64,000 nucleotides of DNA from contig JAIPJY010000038.1 of assembly GCA_021733925.1 (NCBI GenBank), positions 1 to 64,000 on the forward strand, written 5' to 3'. Source of the stretch: Prosthecobacter sp. GTDB taxonomy: Bacteria > Verrucomicrobiota > Verrucomicrobiia > Verrucomicrobiales > Verrucomicrobiaceae. The translations under genes were made by a program, and so were the position numbers. This document shows, piece after piece, positions 25,706 to 35,200 of this stretch. Position 1 is the first letter of the stretch, and the number at the start of each line of letters is the position of its first letter. A model generated the notes under the pieces. That model saw only the letters and a list, made by a program, of their open reading frames with translations, had not been told where the DNA came from and did no database searches.

Positions 25706-26656
25706 ATGACCCTCCCCCCAGAACTTACGTCACGCCTACAGGCATTGAAGGCATTGCTTGATCTTGGTGATGTTGAATTGGCCTCATCTGCTGCTTCCAG
25801 ACTTCAGGCGCATCGGGAGATTAGCAGCATCGCGCAGATCACCGATTATTTCAGCGCACACCGCTATACGGAGGCAGGCAGGCTCATTACCACTGTGCTT
25901 AGCGAAGGCACCAGGCTGGTGCGCTGGACAGATCCTGAGATCATGTTGCTGGAGGCCGAATTGGAACGGCTCTCCTCCGATTTGGCAGAGGCTGAGGCCG
26001 AGCAGGCGGAGCTGGCGCATCAGATCGCCCGCTTTCATGCGGCGCATCATCAGACTCTCGGAGCGCGGCTGGAGAAGCTGCTACGTCTCCGTATAGTGCT
26101 GCGCGAGCGTGAGGCTGCGGCAGACCCGGCGAAGACCGCTGACTACGCTCAGGCACAGCAAGACTACGACAGCTTTCAACAGGACAGCGCCTTTCGTGAG
26201 GATGAGGATGCCCGCACTAAGTGGGAGCTGTCCGAAGATGAGCAGCAGGAGTTGAAACGTCTGTTCCGAAAAGCCTCCAAGAAATGCCACCCCGATGTCG
26301 TGCCACCGGATCATCAAGCCGCCGCCGCGGCTATGTTCCGTGACTTGAGCGAAGCCTACGAGAAGGGGGACTTGGTGCGTGTGCAGCAGATCGCCTCGCA
26401 GGCAGAGGCGGGCATCTTCACCACGTCGGATAAGGCGACAGCGGAAGATCAAAAGGCCAGCCTTCAGGCACGTGTTCAGGCCGTACGAGCGGCGTTGGAA
26501 AAAGCCCGTGCCGATCTGGCAGCTGTGCAGCAGTCCGCCGCCTGCCGTGTCATGTCTCAGCAGCCCGACTGGGACGCTTACTTCCAGAGCCAGGCCACGA
26601 AGCTCGATCAGGAAATCAAAAGGCTAGCTGATGCCATTGAGGGATCAAAGCCATGA
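25706..26656 (+). CDS. J-domain-like protein
   Basis: A 316-residue protein from ATG 25706 (a GTG at 25688 would add six residues). Residues 1-165 are mostly coiled coil (LEAELERLSSDLAEAEAEQA and surrounding). A J-domain core follows at about 175-225: LKRLFRKASKKCHPDVVPPD has the HPD tripeptide at 195-197, the site that stimulates Hsp70 ATPase. A second coiled coil closes the protein. There is no zinc-finger or G/F region, so this is a type III-like J-protein. It overlaps the next gene by four bases. A J-protein with an FGE-like partner at an island edge is a recurrent accessory pairing, but function is not predictable. Confidence 0.7.
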   Translation: MTLPPELTSRLQALKALLDLGDVELASSAASRLQAHREISSIAQITDYFSAHRYTEAGRLITTVLSEGTRLVRWTDPEIMLLEAELERLSSDLAEAEAEQAELAHQIARFHAAHHQTLGARLEKLLRLRIVLREREAAADPAKTADYAQAQQDYDSFQQDSAFREDEDARTKWELSEDEQQELKRLFRKASKKCHPDVVPPDHQAAAAAMFRDLSEAYEKGDLVRVQQIASQAEAGIFTTSDKATAEDQKASLQARVQAVRAALEKARADLAAVQQSAACRVMSQQPDWDAYFQSQATKLDQEIKRLADAIEGSKP

Positions 26657-27480
26657 GTGACTCCAAGCAGCCCAAGCTCGAACTCCAGGTCAGCTCGCCG
26701 CAGGCATTGGTGCGGCGGATGGATCAGCAATTGGAGCTGGTCGGTCGCTTGCTGGCCGAGGCCGATGCCGCGAAAGCAATTGTGCCTGCCAGCATTATCA
26801 ACAGCCTTGGCATGCAGATGCTCTGGTGCCCGCCTGGTAAGTTCCTCATGGGCAGCCCGGAGGATGAAGAAGGGCATGATGAAGACGAAAACCAAGTCCA
26901 AGTGCAGATCAGCCAAGGGTTTTGGATGGCTCGCACACCGGTGACTCAAGGACAGTGGCAGGCGCTGATGGGGAGCAACCCGAGCGTATTTGGAGGCGGC
27001 AAGGATCTGCCTGTGGAGAAAGTGAGATGGGATGATGCTCAGGAATTTTGCACCAAGTTGAATGTCGGACAAAGTGACCATCCTGGCTACCGCTATGCCT
27101 TGCCGAGTGAAGCGCAGTGGGAATACTCCTGCCGTGCTGGGGAGACAGGTCCGTATTCCGGCGGTAGCTTGGATGAGGTTGGATGGTATGATGGCAACAG
27201 CGGAAGCAAAACCCACGATGTAGGCCAAAAGAAGCCGAATGCCTGGGGGCTGCATGACATGCATGGGAATGTGTCGGAGTGGTGTGCCGACTGGCATGAT
27301 TTCAAGTTGCAAGGTGGAGTGGATCCCAAGGGGCCTGAGTCGGGTGTCTACCGCGTGGATCGCGGCGGCTCGTGGTTCAGCTACGCCGCCGGCTGCCGCG
27401 CGGCCCTCCGGGGCAGAGTTGTGCCATACTACCGCAACCGCCGCCTGGGCGTCCGCCCCGCCCTAGTTCCATCCAGGTAA
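26653..27480 (+). CDS. Formylglycine-generating-enzyme-like (SUMF1) protein
   Basis: A 275-residue protein with a helical N-terminal 60 residues and an FGE-sulfatase/SUMF1 domain from about residue 50: MLWCPPGKFLMGSPEDE, then MARTPVTQGQWQALMGSN, a LPSEAQWEYSCRAGE motif, GLHDMHGNVSEWC, and RGGSW close to the end. Classic FGE oxidises sulfatase Cys to formylglycine, but most bacterial SUMF1 domains are binding modules, and the active-site CxxC-like pair is not evident here. The last 39 codons look like a diversity-generating-retroelement variable region (see separate entry). It is translationally coupled to the J-domain gene. Confidence 0.85.
   Translation: MSDSKQPKLELQVSSPQALVRRMDQQLELVGRLLAEADAAKAIVPASIINSLGMQMLWCPPGKFLMGSPEDEEGHDEDENQVQVQISQGFWMARTPVTQGQWQALMGSNPSVFGGGKDLPVEKVRWDDAQEFCTKLNVGQSDHPGYRYALPSEAQWEYSCRAGETGPYSGGSLDEVGWYDGNSGSKTHDVGQKKPNAWGLHDMHGNVSEWCADWHDFKLQGGVDPKGPESGVYRVDRGGSWFSYAAGCRAALRGRVVPYYRNRRLGVRPALVPSR
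27361..27477 (+). other. Candidate DGR variable region at the 3' end of the FGE-like gene
   Basis: After the invariant GGSW, residues follow the pattern x-x-x-A-A-x-C-R-A-A-x-R-x-x-x-x-P-x-x-R-x-x-x-L-G-x-R-P-A. In diversity-generating retroelements the x positions are encoded by adenine-containing codons (AAC/AAT) in the template and vary in the target. Here the x codons are mostly of the form NNC (TTC, AGC, TAC, GGC, CTC, GGC), as expected from AAC. A GC-only stretch near 27445-27471 could serve as the initiation-of-mutagenic-homology end. No template repeat or reverse transcriptase is visible in this window. Confidence 0.4.
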
Positions 27481-27497
27481 GCGGAGCGGAGGCATGA

Positions 27498-27773
27498 AGA
27501 TCGGAGTCGGAGGCGAGGGACGAGCCGGAGACGGAGGGCTTCGATGCCGGTCAATCTCCGCAGGGCAACATCACACACCTCCTGCCCATTCATCGTCTCG
27601 GGAACGGCAAATTCCGGAACCTGGGTGATGCTGAAGACATCCCCGCAGACAGCTTTGAAGGACGATTCGCCGGTTTGCTACCGCCCAAACCCATCGACGA
27701 AAAGACCCGCCAGATGGGCATCGTGCTGCTGGAGGCGATGGGCGTGAAGGTGATGCCTTTGAAAGGCAGGTGA
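27498..27773 (+). pseudogene. Orphan C-terminal gene fragment
   Basis: The frame opens after a stop at 27495 and runs 91 codons without a suitable start, ending in a protein-like tail: ITHLLPIHRLGNGKFRNLGD, then FAGLLPPKPIDEKTRQMGIV and LLEAMGVKVMPLKGR. It looks like the C-terminus of a larger protein joined to unrelated GC-rich sequence at its 5' side. The parent family was not recognised. It supports the view that the stretch after the FGE-like gene is a graveyard of island genes. Confidence 0.4.
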
Positions 27774-27794
27774 ACACTGACGACAACCTGAGGT

Positions 27795-28143
27795 TTCCAT
27801 CACGTCCCCGATATTCACTTTGCCAACCCGGATGCGTCCCTCCTCCAACCCCATCAGTGCAATTGGAAAGAGCTTCTGTGCTGAACTTGTATCCAGCTCA
27901 GGAATGATTCTTGTAGCGGTGGAGCCCCTTTGAAAGAGACGCATGGAGCAACTTTGTGCTGGAGAGGTAGCCGGCCAGATGGTGAAGGTTGGCGTTGGCT
28001 GCAGGATTCCGGGCGAAGTTGTAGGACCGAACGCACGGAAGCCCGAACGTGAACATGTCCATCAGGTCACACCTTTCCTCGGGAGGGAGTTTGGCGATGG
28101 CGTAATAAAGCTCGGTCTCGCTGCCGCTGTCCGTTTGGGGCAC
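27795..28143 (-). pseudogene. Frameshifted small hypothetical gene
   Basis: On the minus strand, ATG 28143 opens an 81-residue ORF (MPQTDSGSETELYYAIAKLP, then PEERCDLMDMFTFGLP). Near 27940 the protein-like reading moves to another frame (RGSTATRIIPELDTSSAQKL, then FPIALMGLEEGRIRVGKVNI) and fades near 27795. Joining the two frames gives one plausible protein of about 115 residues, so a single frameshift is likely. No family was recognised. The following 264 bases to the tRNA hold no gene that I can support and no integrase remnant. Confidence 0.35.
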
Positions 28144-28407
28144 GGCGGCAATTCAATAGGCTCTGTGGCCACGACATCGGGACACCACCGACAATTCAAG
28201 GGTCTGTCCTCCGCTGGATCAGGTCTCATCAAAGTCGAAACCGCTCAACATGCCGGTTGGCCCCTGCAATTCCGTAACGGATTTATAATGGTTTTTTGTG
28301 CATTTCGATGCAATTCCAGACAGTTTGTCACAACTTTAGCCGATTGACCCGTCAGTTTTATGACATCAATAAATGACTCATGTTGAGTGACTTATACACT
28401 TTCACGA

Positions 28408-28482
28408 TGGAGCCAGCAGTCGGGGTCGAACCGACGACCTGCGGTTTACAAAACCGCTGCTCTACCACTGAGCTATGCAGGC
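28408..28482 (-). tRNA. tRNA-Thr (anticodon TGT)
   Basis: Read on the minus strand: acceptor GCCTGCA, D-arm GCTCAGTGGTAGAGC, anticodon stem GCGGT, loop TTTGTAA and ACCGC, T-arm GTCGGTTCGACCCCGAC, acceptor TGCTGGC, discriminator T and encoded CCA. The anticodon is TGT, reading ACA threonine codons. The acceptor has a T4:T69 mismatch. The 3' end (28408) points toward the BREX island, the orientation expected if an integrase had used this gene as attachment site. Coordinates include the CCA. Confidence 0.92.
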
Positions 28483-28573
28483 ACATTCGTGAGGAGCAGT
28501 GATAATAAACGCCCGAGTTCATTCGGCAAATGGATTTACAACAGGATTAGCCGATAGATGGTCCCCTCCCCGC

Positions 28574-29344
28574 ATGCTCATCACCAGCTCCTCCAACGAA
28601 CGCATCAAACACGCCCGCAGAGTCCGCGAAGGCCGTGAGCGCGACCTGATCTTCATCGAAGGCGAACGCCTCGTGGCTGAGTGCGTCTCCTCCGGCCTCC
28701 CACTGCAGGCCTGCTTCACCGCCGCCGTGCCTTCCGCATCCCAGCTGGCTCTGCTGGCGCGCATCTCCTGCCCGGTTTTCCAGCTCTCGGAGTCCGTGCT
28801 CGAATCCTTGAGCGACACCACCTCCACCCAGGGCATCATCGTCATCGCGGAGCGCCCGTGGCCTGCACTGGATGCCCTCTTTGCCAGCCCTGATCCCCTC
28901 ATTCTCGGCCTCGACCGCGTCCAGGATCCCGGCAATCTCGGTACCCTCGTGCGCACCGCCGAATCCGCCGGCGTGAGCGGCCTTTTCTCCTTCGCAGGCT
29001 CCGCAGACGCCTTCTCTCCCAAGACCCTCCGTAGCTCCATGGGCTCCGCCTTCCGCCTGCCCATCCTGCCCGATGTCTCCGGCCTCGGCACCATCGAGAC
29101 CTGCCGCAGCCGTGGCCTTAAAACCGTCGTCGCCACCGGCGAAGCCGACCTGCTCCACTACGACTACGACTGGCGCCAGCCCACCCTCCTCATCCTCGGC
29201 AACGAAGGCCGGGGCGCGAGCCCCGAGATCATGGCCGCCTGTGATGCCCGCGTCCGCATCCCCCTCCACTCCCCCGTGGAATCCCTCAACGTCGCCGCCG
29301 CCGGAGCCGCGATCTTGTTTGAAGCGGTCAGGCAGCGCCGATAG
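28574..29344 (+). CDS. SpoU/TrmH-family RNA 2'-O-methyltransferase
   Basis: A 256-residue SPOUT methyltransferase. The N-terminal SpoU substrate-binding domain (SSNERIKHARRVREGRERDL, then FIEGERLVAE) is followed by the knotted catalytic domain: motif 1 around LGLDRVQDPGNLGTLVRTAE (N-x-G-x-x-x-R-T-A), motif 2 LILGNEGRGASPEI, and motif 3 IPLHSPVESLNVAAAGAAIL. It uses S-adenosylmethionine to methylate a ribose in rRNA or tRNA; the exact nucleotide cannot be told. ATG 28574 is chosen because it starts at the conserved domain; the upstream extension has no family match. It is the first gene beyond the island. Confidence 0.92.
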   Translation: MLITSSSNERIKHARRVREGRERDLIFIEGERLVAECVSSGLPLQACFTAAVPSASQLALLARISCPVFQLSESVLESLSDTTSTQGIIVIAERPWPALDALFASPDPLILGLDRVQDPGNLGTLVRTAESAGVSGLFSFAGSADAFSPKTLRSSMGSAFRLPILPDVSGLGTIETCRSRGLKTVVATGEADLLHYDYDWRQPTLLILGNEGRGASPEIMAACDARVRIPLHSPVESLNVAAAGAAILFEAVRQRR

Positions 29345-29346
29345 CC

Positions 29347-30645
29347 TCACCCAATCTCCGGCAGCTTCCACTCCCCACGGAACGGCCGCGCATTCATGAG
29401 CGCATTCGCCGCCTCGTCATTGGTAAAAGTCTCTGACTTCGGGTCCCACAGCAGCTTGCGCTTCGCCTTCAGCGCCATCGCCGTGAGCTGCGGCAGCGTG
29501 TCCGAACGCACCGCCGTTTCAATATCACAAATCGCCCGCTGCTTGTTCTTGATCGCATCCACAAAATTGCGCGTGTGCTCGATGCTGGCGATGAGCTTGA
29601 TCGGCATCGTCCCCTCTTTGTTCGCGGGATCGCGCAGGATCGCATCATCACTCGCCTTGATGTTGCCCCGCAGCACATGCACCCAGCCGTTTTCACCGAT
29701 GAACCGCGTGCCATGGCCGACGCCCATGTTCTTCTCATTCACAAACGTGATCGGTGCAGCATTCGCATACTCCATGCGCATCTTCCACGTCAGCACGGCA
29801 TCGCAGCCGCCTTTGTCAGGATAGGTCGCCTTGCCTTCGATGCTGATCGGCCCCGTCTCATCCGTGCCGTTGCCCCATTGGGCGATGTCGAGATGATGAA
29901 TCCCCCAGCATGAGATCATGCCGAGTGAAAAATTCGTGATGTTCTCGTGGTTGTCGCGCTTGAGCTTCTCCACGTTGAACGAAGTCATCGGCGCGGGCCC
30001 CACCCATCGCTCCCAGTCCACATGCTCCGGCACCGGCTGCTCCGGAAAATCAGGCCCGATCTTTCCTCCCGGCACGCCCACCTGAATCTCCTTCAGTTTG
30101 CCGAGACGCCCATTACGCGCGAGTTCACAAGCCCAACGGAACTTCAAATCACTGCGCTGCTGCGTGCCGAACTGAAACACCACCCCCGTCTTCTTCACCG
30201 CTGCGCGCACATGCTTGGACTCCTGCATGGACATCCCCATCGGCTTCTCATGGTAGATGTGCTTGCCATTCAAAATCGCATCCGTGGCCGGGATGCTGTG
30301 CCAGTGCACCGGCAACGCCATCAGCACCGCATCGATCGACTTGTCGCGGTTCAGCTCACGAAAATCACGCATCACCTTCACGTCCGCACTGCCGTAGCGT
30401 TCCACCACCGCCTGCTGCGCACGCTCGATGTTCTTTTTATTCAAGTCGCAGACCGCCGTCACGCGAACATCGTCATGATTCAAAAAGGCCTTCATGTCAT
30501 GCGTTCCCTGAGAGCCCACCCCAATGACCCCCACCGTAATCTTGTTCGACGGCGCCGTCTGCGAGCGCAGCACATGCGCCGGAATAAACACCGGCGCGAC
30601 ACCGGTGGCGATGATCTGAGACAGAAAGGAACGACGAGTCTTCAT
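29347..30645 (-). CDS. Tat-exported Gfo/Idh/MocA-family oxidoreductase
   Basis: A 432-residue protein with a twin-arginine signal (TRRSFLSQIIATGVAPVFIP), then a Rossmann NAD(P)-binding motif (VGVIGVGSQGTHDM) and the catalytic EKP tripeptide (IYHEKPMGMSM). The C-terminal alpha/beta domain carries a CWGIHHLDIAQW stretch typical of this family. It probably oxidises or reduces a sugar or inositol derivative in the periplasm with a tightly bound cofactor. It is convergent with the SpoU gene (two bases apart) and divergent from the next gene. Such Tat-targeted paralogues are abundant in Planctomycetota and Verrucomicrobiota. Confidence 0.92.
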   Translation of the reverse strand: MKTRRSFLSQIIATGVAPVFIPAHVLRSQTAPSNKITVGVIGVGSQGTHDMKAFLNHDDVRVTAVCDLNKKNIERAQQAVVERYGSADVKVMRDFRELNRDKSIDAVLMALPVHWHSIPATDAILNGKHIYHEKPMGMSMQESKHVRAAVKKTGVVFQFGTQQRSDLKFRWACELARNGRLGKLKEIQVGVPGGKIGPDFPEQPVPEHVDWERWVGPAPMTSFNVEKLKRDNHENITNFSLGMISCWGIHHLDIAQWGNGTDETGPISIEGKATYPDKGGCDAVLTWKMRMEYANAAPITFVNEKNMGVGHGTRFIGENGWVHVLRGNIKASDDAILRDPANKEGTMPIKLIASIEHTRNFVDAIKNKQRAICDIETAVRSDTLPQLTAMALKAKRKLLWDPKSETFTNDEAANALMNARPFRGEWKLPEIG

Positions 30646-30776
30646 GGTGGTTGAAAAGTGTTGGTTCCTGAATGCTACTAAATCCGCCCCTGTGTTTTGA
30701 AGGACAAAGTTTGGGCGAAATCAGACAAATGGAGCCAGGGCCTTGCGCAAACCGTATCTCCCCTGCACTTCTCCCC

Positions 30777-32192
30777 ATGGCAGAACACTCATTCGACTTC
30801 ATCGTCATCGGCGGCGGCAGCGGCGGCTACGCAGCAGCCCGCACCGCCCACAGCGCCGGCCTTCGTGTCGCAGTCATCGACGGCGCCTCCGAACTCGGCG
30901 GCCTCTGCATCCTGCGCGGCTGCATGCCCAGCAAGACGCTCATCGAATCCGCCAACCGCCAGCTTCACATCCGCCACGCAGCGGAGTTCGGTCTCAAGGC
31001 CACCTCCCACGGCGTGGATGTGCGCACCATCCGCGACCGCAAGCGCACCCTCATCGCCGACTTCGCCAGCTACCGCCAGGGCCAGCTCGAAGACGGCCGC
31101 TTCGCCCTCTATCGCGGCCACGCCCGCTTCATCGACGCCCACACAGTCGAAGTCCTGCCACGCGATGGCTCCGCCTCTTTCCGCGCCACCTCTCGCACCT
31201 TCTGCATCGCCACCGGTTCTGAAGTCATGGTCCCCCATGTCCCAGGCCTCGCCGAAACCGGCTATTGGACCAGCGATGACGTTCTCGATGCCGACTCATT
31301 GCCAAAGACCATCGCCGTCCTCGGCGGCGGTGCCATCGCCCTCGAAATGGCCCATTACCTCGAAGCCATGGGCTGCCACGTAACGCTCCTCCAGCGCAAC
31401 ACCCAGCTACTCACCGGCCTCGACCGCGAATGCAGCGATGTCATCGCCAAAGCCTACACCGAGCGCGGCATGGCGGTTCATCTCGGCACTCACCTGAACT
31501 CCGTCTCCAAGCACGAAGGCCGCAAGCGCATCGCCTTCACCCAAGACGGCCACACCCACGCGATCCTCGTCGATGAAATCCTCCTCGCCATGGGCCGCAT
31601 CCCCGCCACGAAGAGCCTCGCTTTGGACGCCGCCAAAGTCGCCCTGCACAAATCCAAGGTCATCGTCAATGACCACATGCAGACCTCCCAGCCGCACATC
31701 TTTGCCGCTGGTGATGTCTGCAGCCCGCTCGATGTCGTTCACATCGCCATCCAGCAGGGCGAAATCGCCGCACGCAATGCCGCGAAACTCATTCAGGGCA
31801 AACCGGCCGATGAAACCATCGACTACCGCCTCACCCTCTTCGGTGTGTTCTCACACCCGCAGGTCGCCGTCGTCGGTGCCACCACCGAAAAGCTCAAAGC
31901 CCACAACATCCCGTTCCTCGAAGCCAGCTACCCCTTCAACGACCACGGCAAATCCATGGTCATGGGCGAAACCGCCGGCTTTGTGAAGATGCTCACGCAC
32001 ATGAAAACCGGCGAGATCCTCGGTGCCTGCGTCGTCGGCCCCGAAGCCACCGAACTGATCCATGAAGTCGTCATCGCCATGCACTTCCGCGCCACCGTGC
32101 AGCAGTTCATGGCCATCCCGCATTACCATCCCACACTGAGCGAGATCTGGACCTACCCAGCCGAGGAAATCGCGGATCAGATGGCCGACTGA
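30777..32192 (+). CDS. Pyridine nucleotide-disulfide oxidoreductase (dihydrolipoamide dehydrogenase-like)
   Basis: A 471-residue flavoprotein. FAD-binding motif FIVIGGGSGGYAAARTAHSA at the N-terminus, redox-active disulfide CILRGCMPSK (C-x4-C), NAD-binding IAVLGGGAIALEMAHYLEAM in the middle, second FAD motif IFAAGDVCSPLDVVH, and a C-terminal dimerisation domain with the catalytic HYHPTLSEIW (His-x-x-x-x-Glu). This is the class I disulfide reductase set shared by dihydrolipoamide dehydrogenase, mercuric reductase and related enzymes; substrate cannot be fixed, and the unusual active-site ring residues (ILRG instead of LNVG) argue against standard lipoamide dehydrogenase. ATG 30777 is chosen at the domain start; upstream in-frame ATGs at 30672 and 30729 add nothing conserved. 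Confidence 0.9.
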   Translation: MAEHSFDFIVIGGGSGGYAAARTAHSAGLRVAVIDGASELGGLCILRGCMPSKTLIESANRQLHIRHAAEFGLKATSHGVDVRTIRDRKRTLIADFASYRQGQLEDGRFALYRGHARFIDAHTVEVLPRDGSASFRATSRTFCIATGSEVMVPHVPGLAETGYWTSDDVLDADSLPKTIAVLGGGAIALEMAHYLEAMGCHVTLLQRNTQLLTGLDRECSDVIAKAYTERGMAVHLGTHLNSVSKHEGRKRIAFTQDGHTHAILVDEILLAMGRIPATKSLALDAAKVALHKSKVIVNDHMQTSQPHIFAAGDVCSPLDVVHIAIQQGEIAARNAAKLIQGKPADETIDYRLTLFGVFSHPQVAVVGATTEKLKAHNIPFLEASYPFNDHGKSMVMGETAGFVKMLTHMKTGEILGACVVGPEATELIHEVVIAMHFRATVQQFMAIPHYHPTLSEIWTYPAEEIADQMAD

Positions 32193-32262
32193 GCAAGATA
32201 GTGCATCACAATCCCACGAAAAGGCAGGGTCCGAGAGACGTTACCATCACAACGTCCAACCC

Positions 32263-35200
32263 ATGCGCCAAGCCCTTCTCATCCTCCTGGCCTTCCCCGC
32301 CCTTCTCGCGGCGGAGTCCGCCAAACTGAAATACAACCGCGATGTGCGGCCCATCCTCAATGAAAAGTGCTTTCATTGCCACGGCACGGATGCCGGCCAT
32401 CGCAAAGGCGACCTGCGGCTGGATCTGCGCGATCAGGCAATCAAGCCCGCAAAGTCCGGCGACATCGCCCTCGTTCCCGGCAAGCCCGAACTGAGCCAGC
32501 TCATCGCGCGTGTGGAACTACCCCACGACAATGACGACGTGATGCCGCCCGACAAAGATGGCAAGCCTTTGACTGCGGAAGAGAAAGCCACCCTCCGCCA
32601 GTGGATCAGCGAAGGCGCGGAGTATCAGGGCCACTGGGCCTTCCTCAAACCCGAGCGCTCCCTCGTGCCGAAGATCACCGATCCGAAATTCACCATCCGC
32701 AATGAGATCGACTCGTTCATCGCTGAGCGCCTTCAGGAAGAAAAACTCACCCCATCACCCGAGGCAGATCTCGCCACGCTCCTGCGCCGTGTGTCGCTCG
32801 ATCTCACCGGCCTGCCCCCCACTCTGGAAGAAATCGCCGCCTTCGAAAAAGACACCAGCCCCAAGGCCTATGAAGCCGTCGTAGATCGCCTGCTCAAATC
32901 CGACCACTACGGCGAACGCATGGCCATGCAGTGGCTCGACTTCGCCCGCTTCGCCGACAGCCATGGCTTCCAGACAGACAGCAGCCGCTCCATGTGGCCC
33001 TGGCGCGACTGGGTCATCAAAGCCTTCAACGACAACAAGCCCTTCGATCAGTTCACTCTGGAACAGATCGGCGGCGATCTCCTGCCCAATGCCACGCGCG
33101 ATCAAATCGTCGCCACCGGCTTCAATCGCAATCACCGCCTCAACGGCGAAGGCGGCATCATCGCCGAGGAGTGGCGCATTGAGAACATTATCGACCGTGT
33201 GGAAACCACCAGCTTCACCTGGCTCGGCCTCACGCTGAACTGCTGCCGCTGCCACGATCACAAGTATGATCCCTTCACCCAAAAGGACTTCTACTCGCTC
33301 TTCGCCTTCTTCAACAACATCGCCGAGAGTGGCACCATTCAGGGCAGCTCCAATCGCAGCGGTGGCAACTCTGATCCGGTGATCCAAGTGCCGGACAAAG
33401 AGGAAGAGCAGCAGCTCGCCCTGCTTCGCAAAAAGATCGACACCGCCCAGGCCAAAGTCACTGAGACCCAGCTCCAACTTCCCAACCTCGTCGCCAGTTG
33501 GGAAGCGGACATGGAGAATCCCGAAGCCGCCAAAAAGCCCATGTGGGAAGTCCTTCCGCTAAGTGAAGCCAAGTCCCAAGGCGGAGCCGCGCTGCGCAAG
33601 CTGCCGGATGCCTCATGGATCGCCGTCGGCCGCAATCCCGACTTTGACATCTACACCATCACAGCACCGCTTGCTGAAGGCAGCTTCACCGGCCTGCTGC
33701 TGGAGGCTTTGCCAGATCCCACACTGCCCAGTCAAAGCCTGGGCCGCGCCTCCAATGGCAACTTCGTGCTCACCGGCTTTGAGGGCGAGATCAGCGCTCC
33801 AAGTTTGAAGAAGCCAGTCAAAATCACCTTCACCCGAGCCGAGGCCGACTACGCCCAAAAAGGCTACGATGTGAAGCTGCTGCTCGACAACAATCCGAAG
33901 AACGGCTGGGCCATCGACGGCAACGACCCCAAGAAACGCGTGGAGCGCAATGCCATGTTCATCGTGGACAAAGCCGTGCACGTGCCCGCCGGTGCCACGC
34001 TCACCGTGCGCATGCTGCATCAGTCCACCTTTGCCGGGCACAATGTGGGCCGCTTCCGCCTTTCCACCACCGATGCCGAGCCTGCACTGGCCAGCATCGA
34101 TGGCACCGGCGGTCCGCCAGCCACTGTGCTGGCGGTGATGAAAACGCCCACCGAAAACCGCACGCCACAGCAGCGCAGCGAGCTTGAAAAATACTACCGC
34201 GCCAGTGTGGACAGCCCCCTGCGCGATGCCGACTACGCTCTTGCCGCAGCCAAAGCAGAGCTGGAGAAATACGAGCGCATCGTCCCTTCCGTCATGGTCA
34301 TGAAAGAAGGCCCCGTGCGCGATGCCTTCATCCTCAAACGCGGCGAGTATGACAAGCCCGGAGACAAGGTCAGCATGGTCACGCCCGCCGTGCTTCCTCC
34401 CATGCCGAAGAATGCGCCCGACAACCGCCTCGGACTCGCGCAGTGGATCGTCTCGCCTGAAAATCCTCTCACCGCCCGCGTGTGGGTGAATCGTGCGTGG
34501 GAAAAATTCTTTGGCTACGGCTTGTCCAAATCCACCGAGAACCTCGGCACGCAGTCGGAGTATCCCGTGCATCCTGAGTTGTTCGACTGGCTGGCCACGG
34601 AGTTCATCCGCTGCGGCTGGGACATGAAGGCCATGCAAAAGCTCATCGTCATGAGCGCCACCTATCGTCAGTCGTCCAAGCTCACACCTGCACTGCTCGA
34701 AAAAGATCCTGAAAACCGCCTGCTCGCACGCGGCCCACGCTTCCGTCTCTCGGGTGAGGTCGTGCGTGATCAGGCGCTGGCCCTGGCAGGACTGCTGGTG
34801 CCAAAGGTCGGCGGCCCCAGCGTGAAACCCTACATGCCCGAAGGAGTCTGGGACGACACCAGCAAGTACGGCGACCTGCGCGGCTACAAGGCCGACACCG
34901 GCGAAGGTCTCTACCGCCGCAGCTTCTACACCATTTGGAAACGCACCGCCGCACCGCCCACCATGCTGCTCTTCGATGCCCCCACGCGTGAAATCTGCAC
35001 CGTGAAGCGCAGCCGCACCAACACTCCCCTGCAGGCCCTCTCACTGCTTAATGAAGTCACCTTCGTTGAAGCCGCACGCGGCCTCGCGCAGCAGATGATG
35101 CAGCACGGTGGCACCACGCCTGAGCAGCGCATCGCCTACGGCTTCCTGCGTGCCACCTCCCGCACCATCGAACCCGCCGCCCTCAAGCAACTCACCACCG

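Noticed and set aside
27481-28407. DGR reverse transcriptase or template repeat beside the SUMF1 gene
   Set aside because: No RT motif and no adenine-rich copy of 27361-27477 could be seen on either strand in this stretch.
28144-28407. Integrase remnant next to the tRNA
   Set aside because: Neither strand gives a tyrosine-recombinase motif; the stretch appears non-coding.
30777-32192. Mercuric reductase
   Set aside because: No N-terminal metal-binding domain, no C-terminal Cys pair, and no mer genes nearby; only the generic disulfide reductase call is supported.
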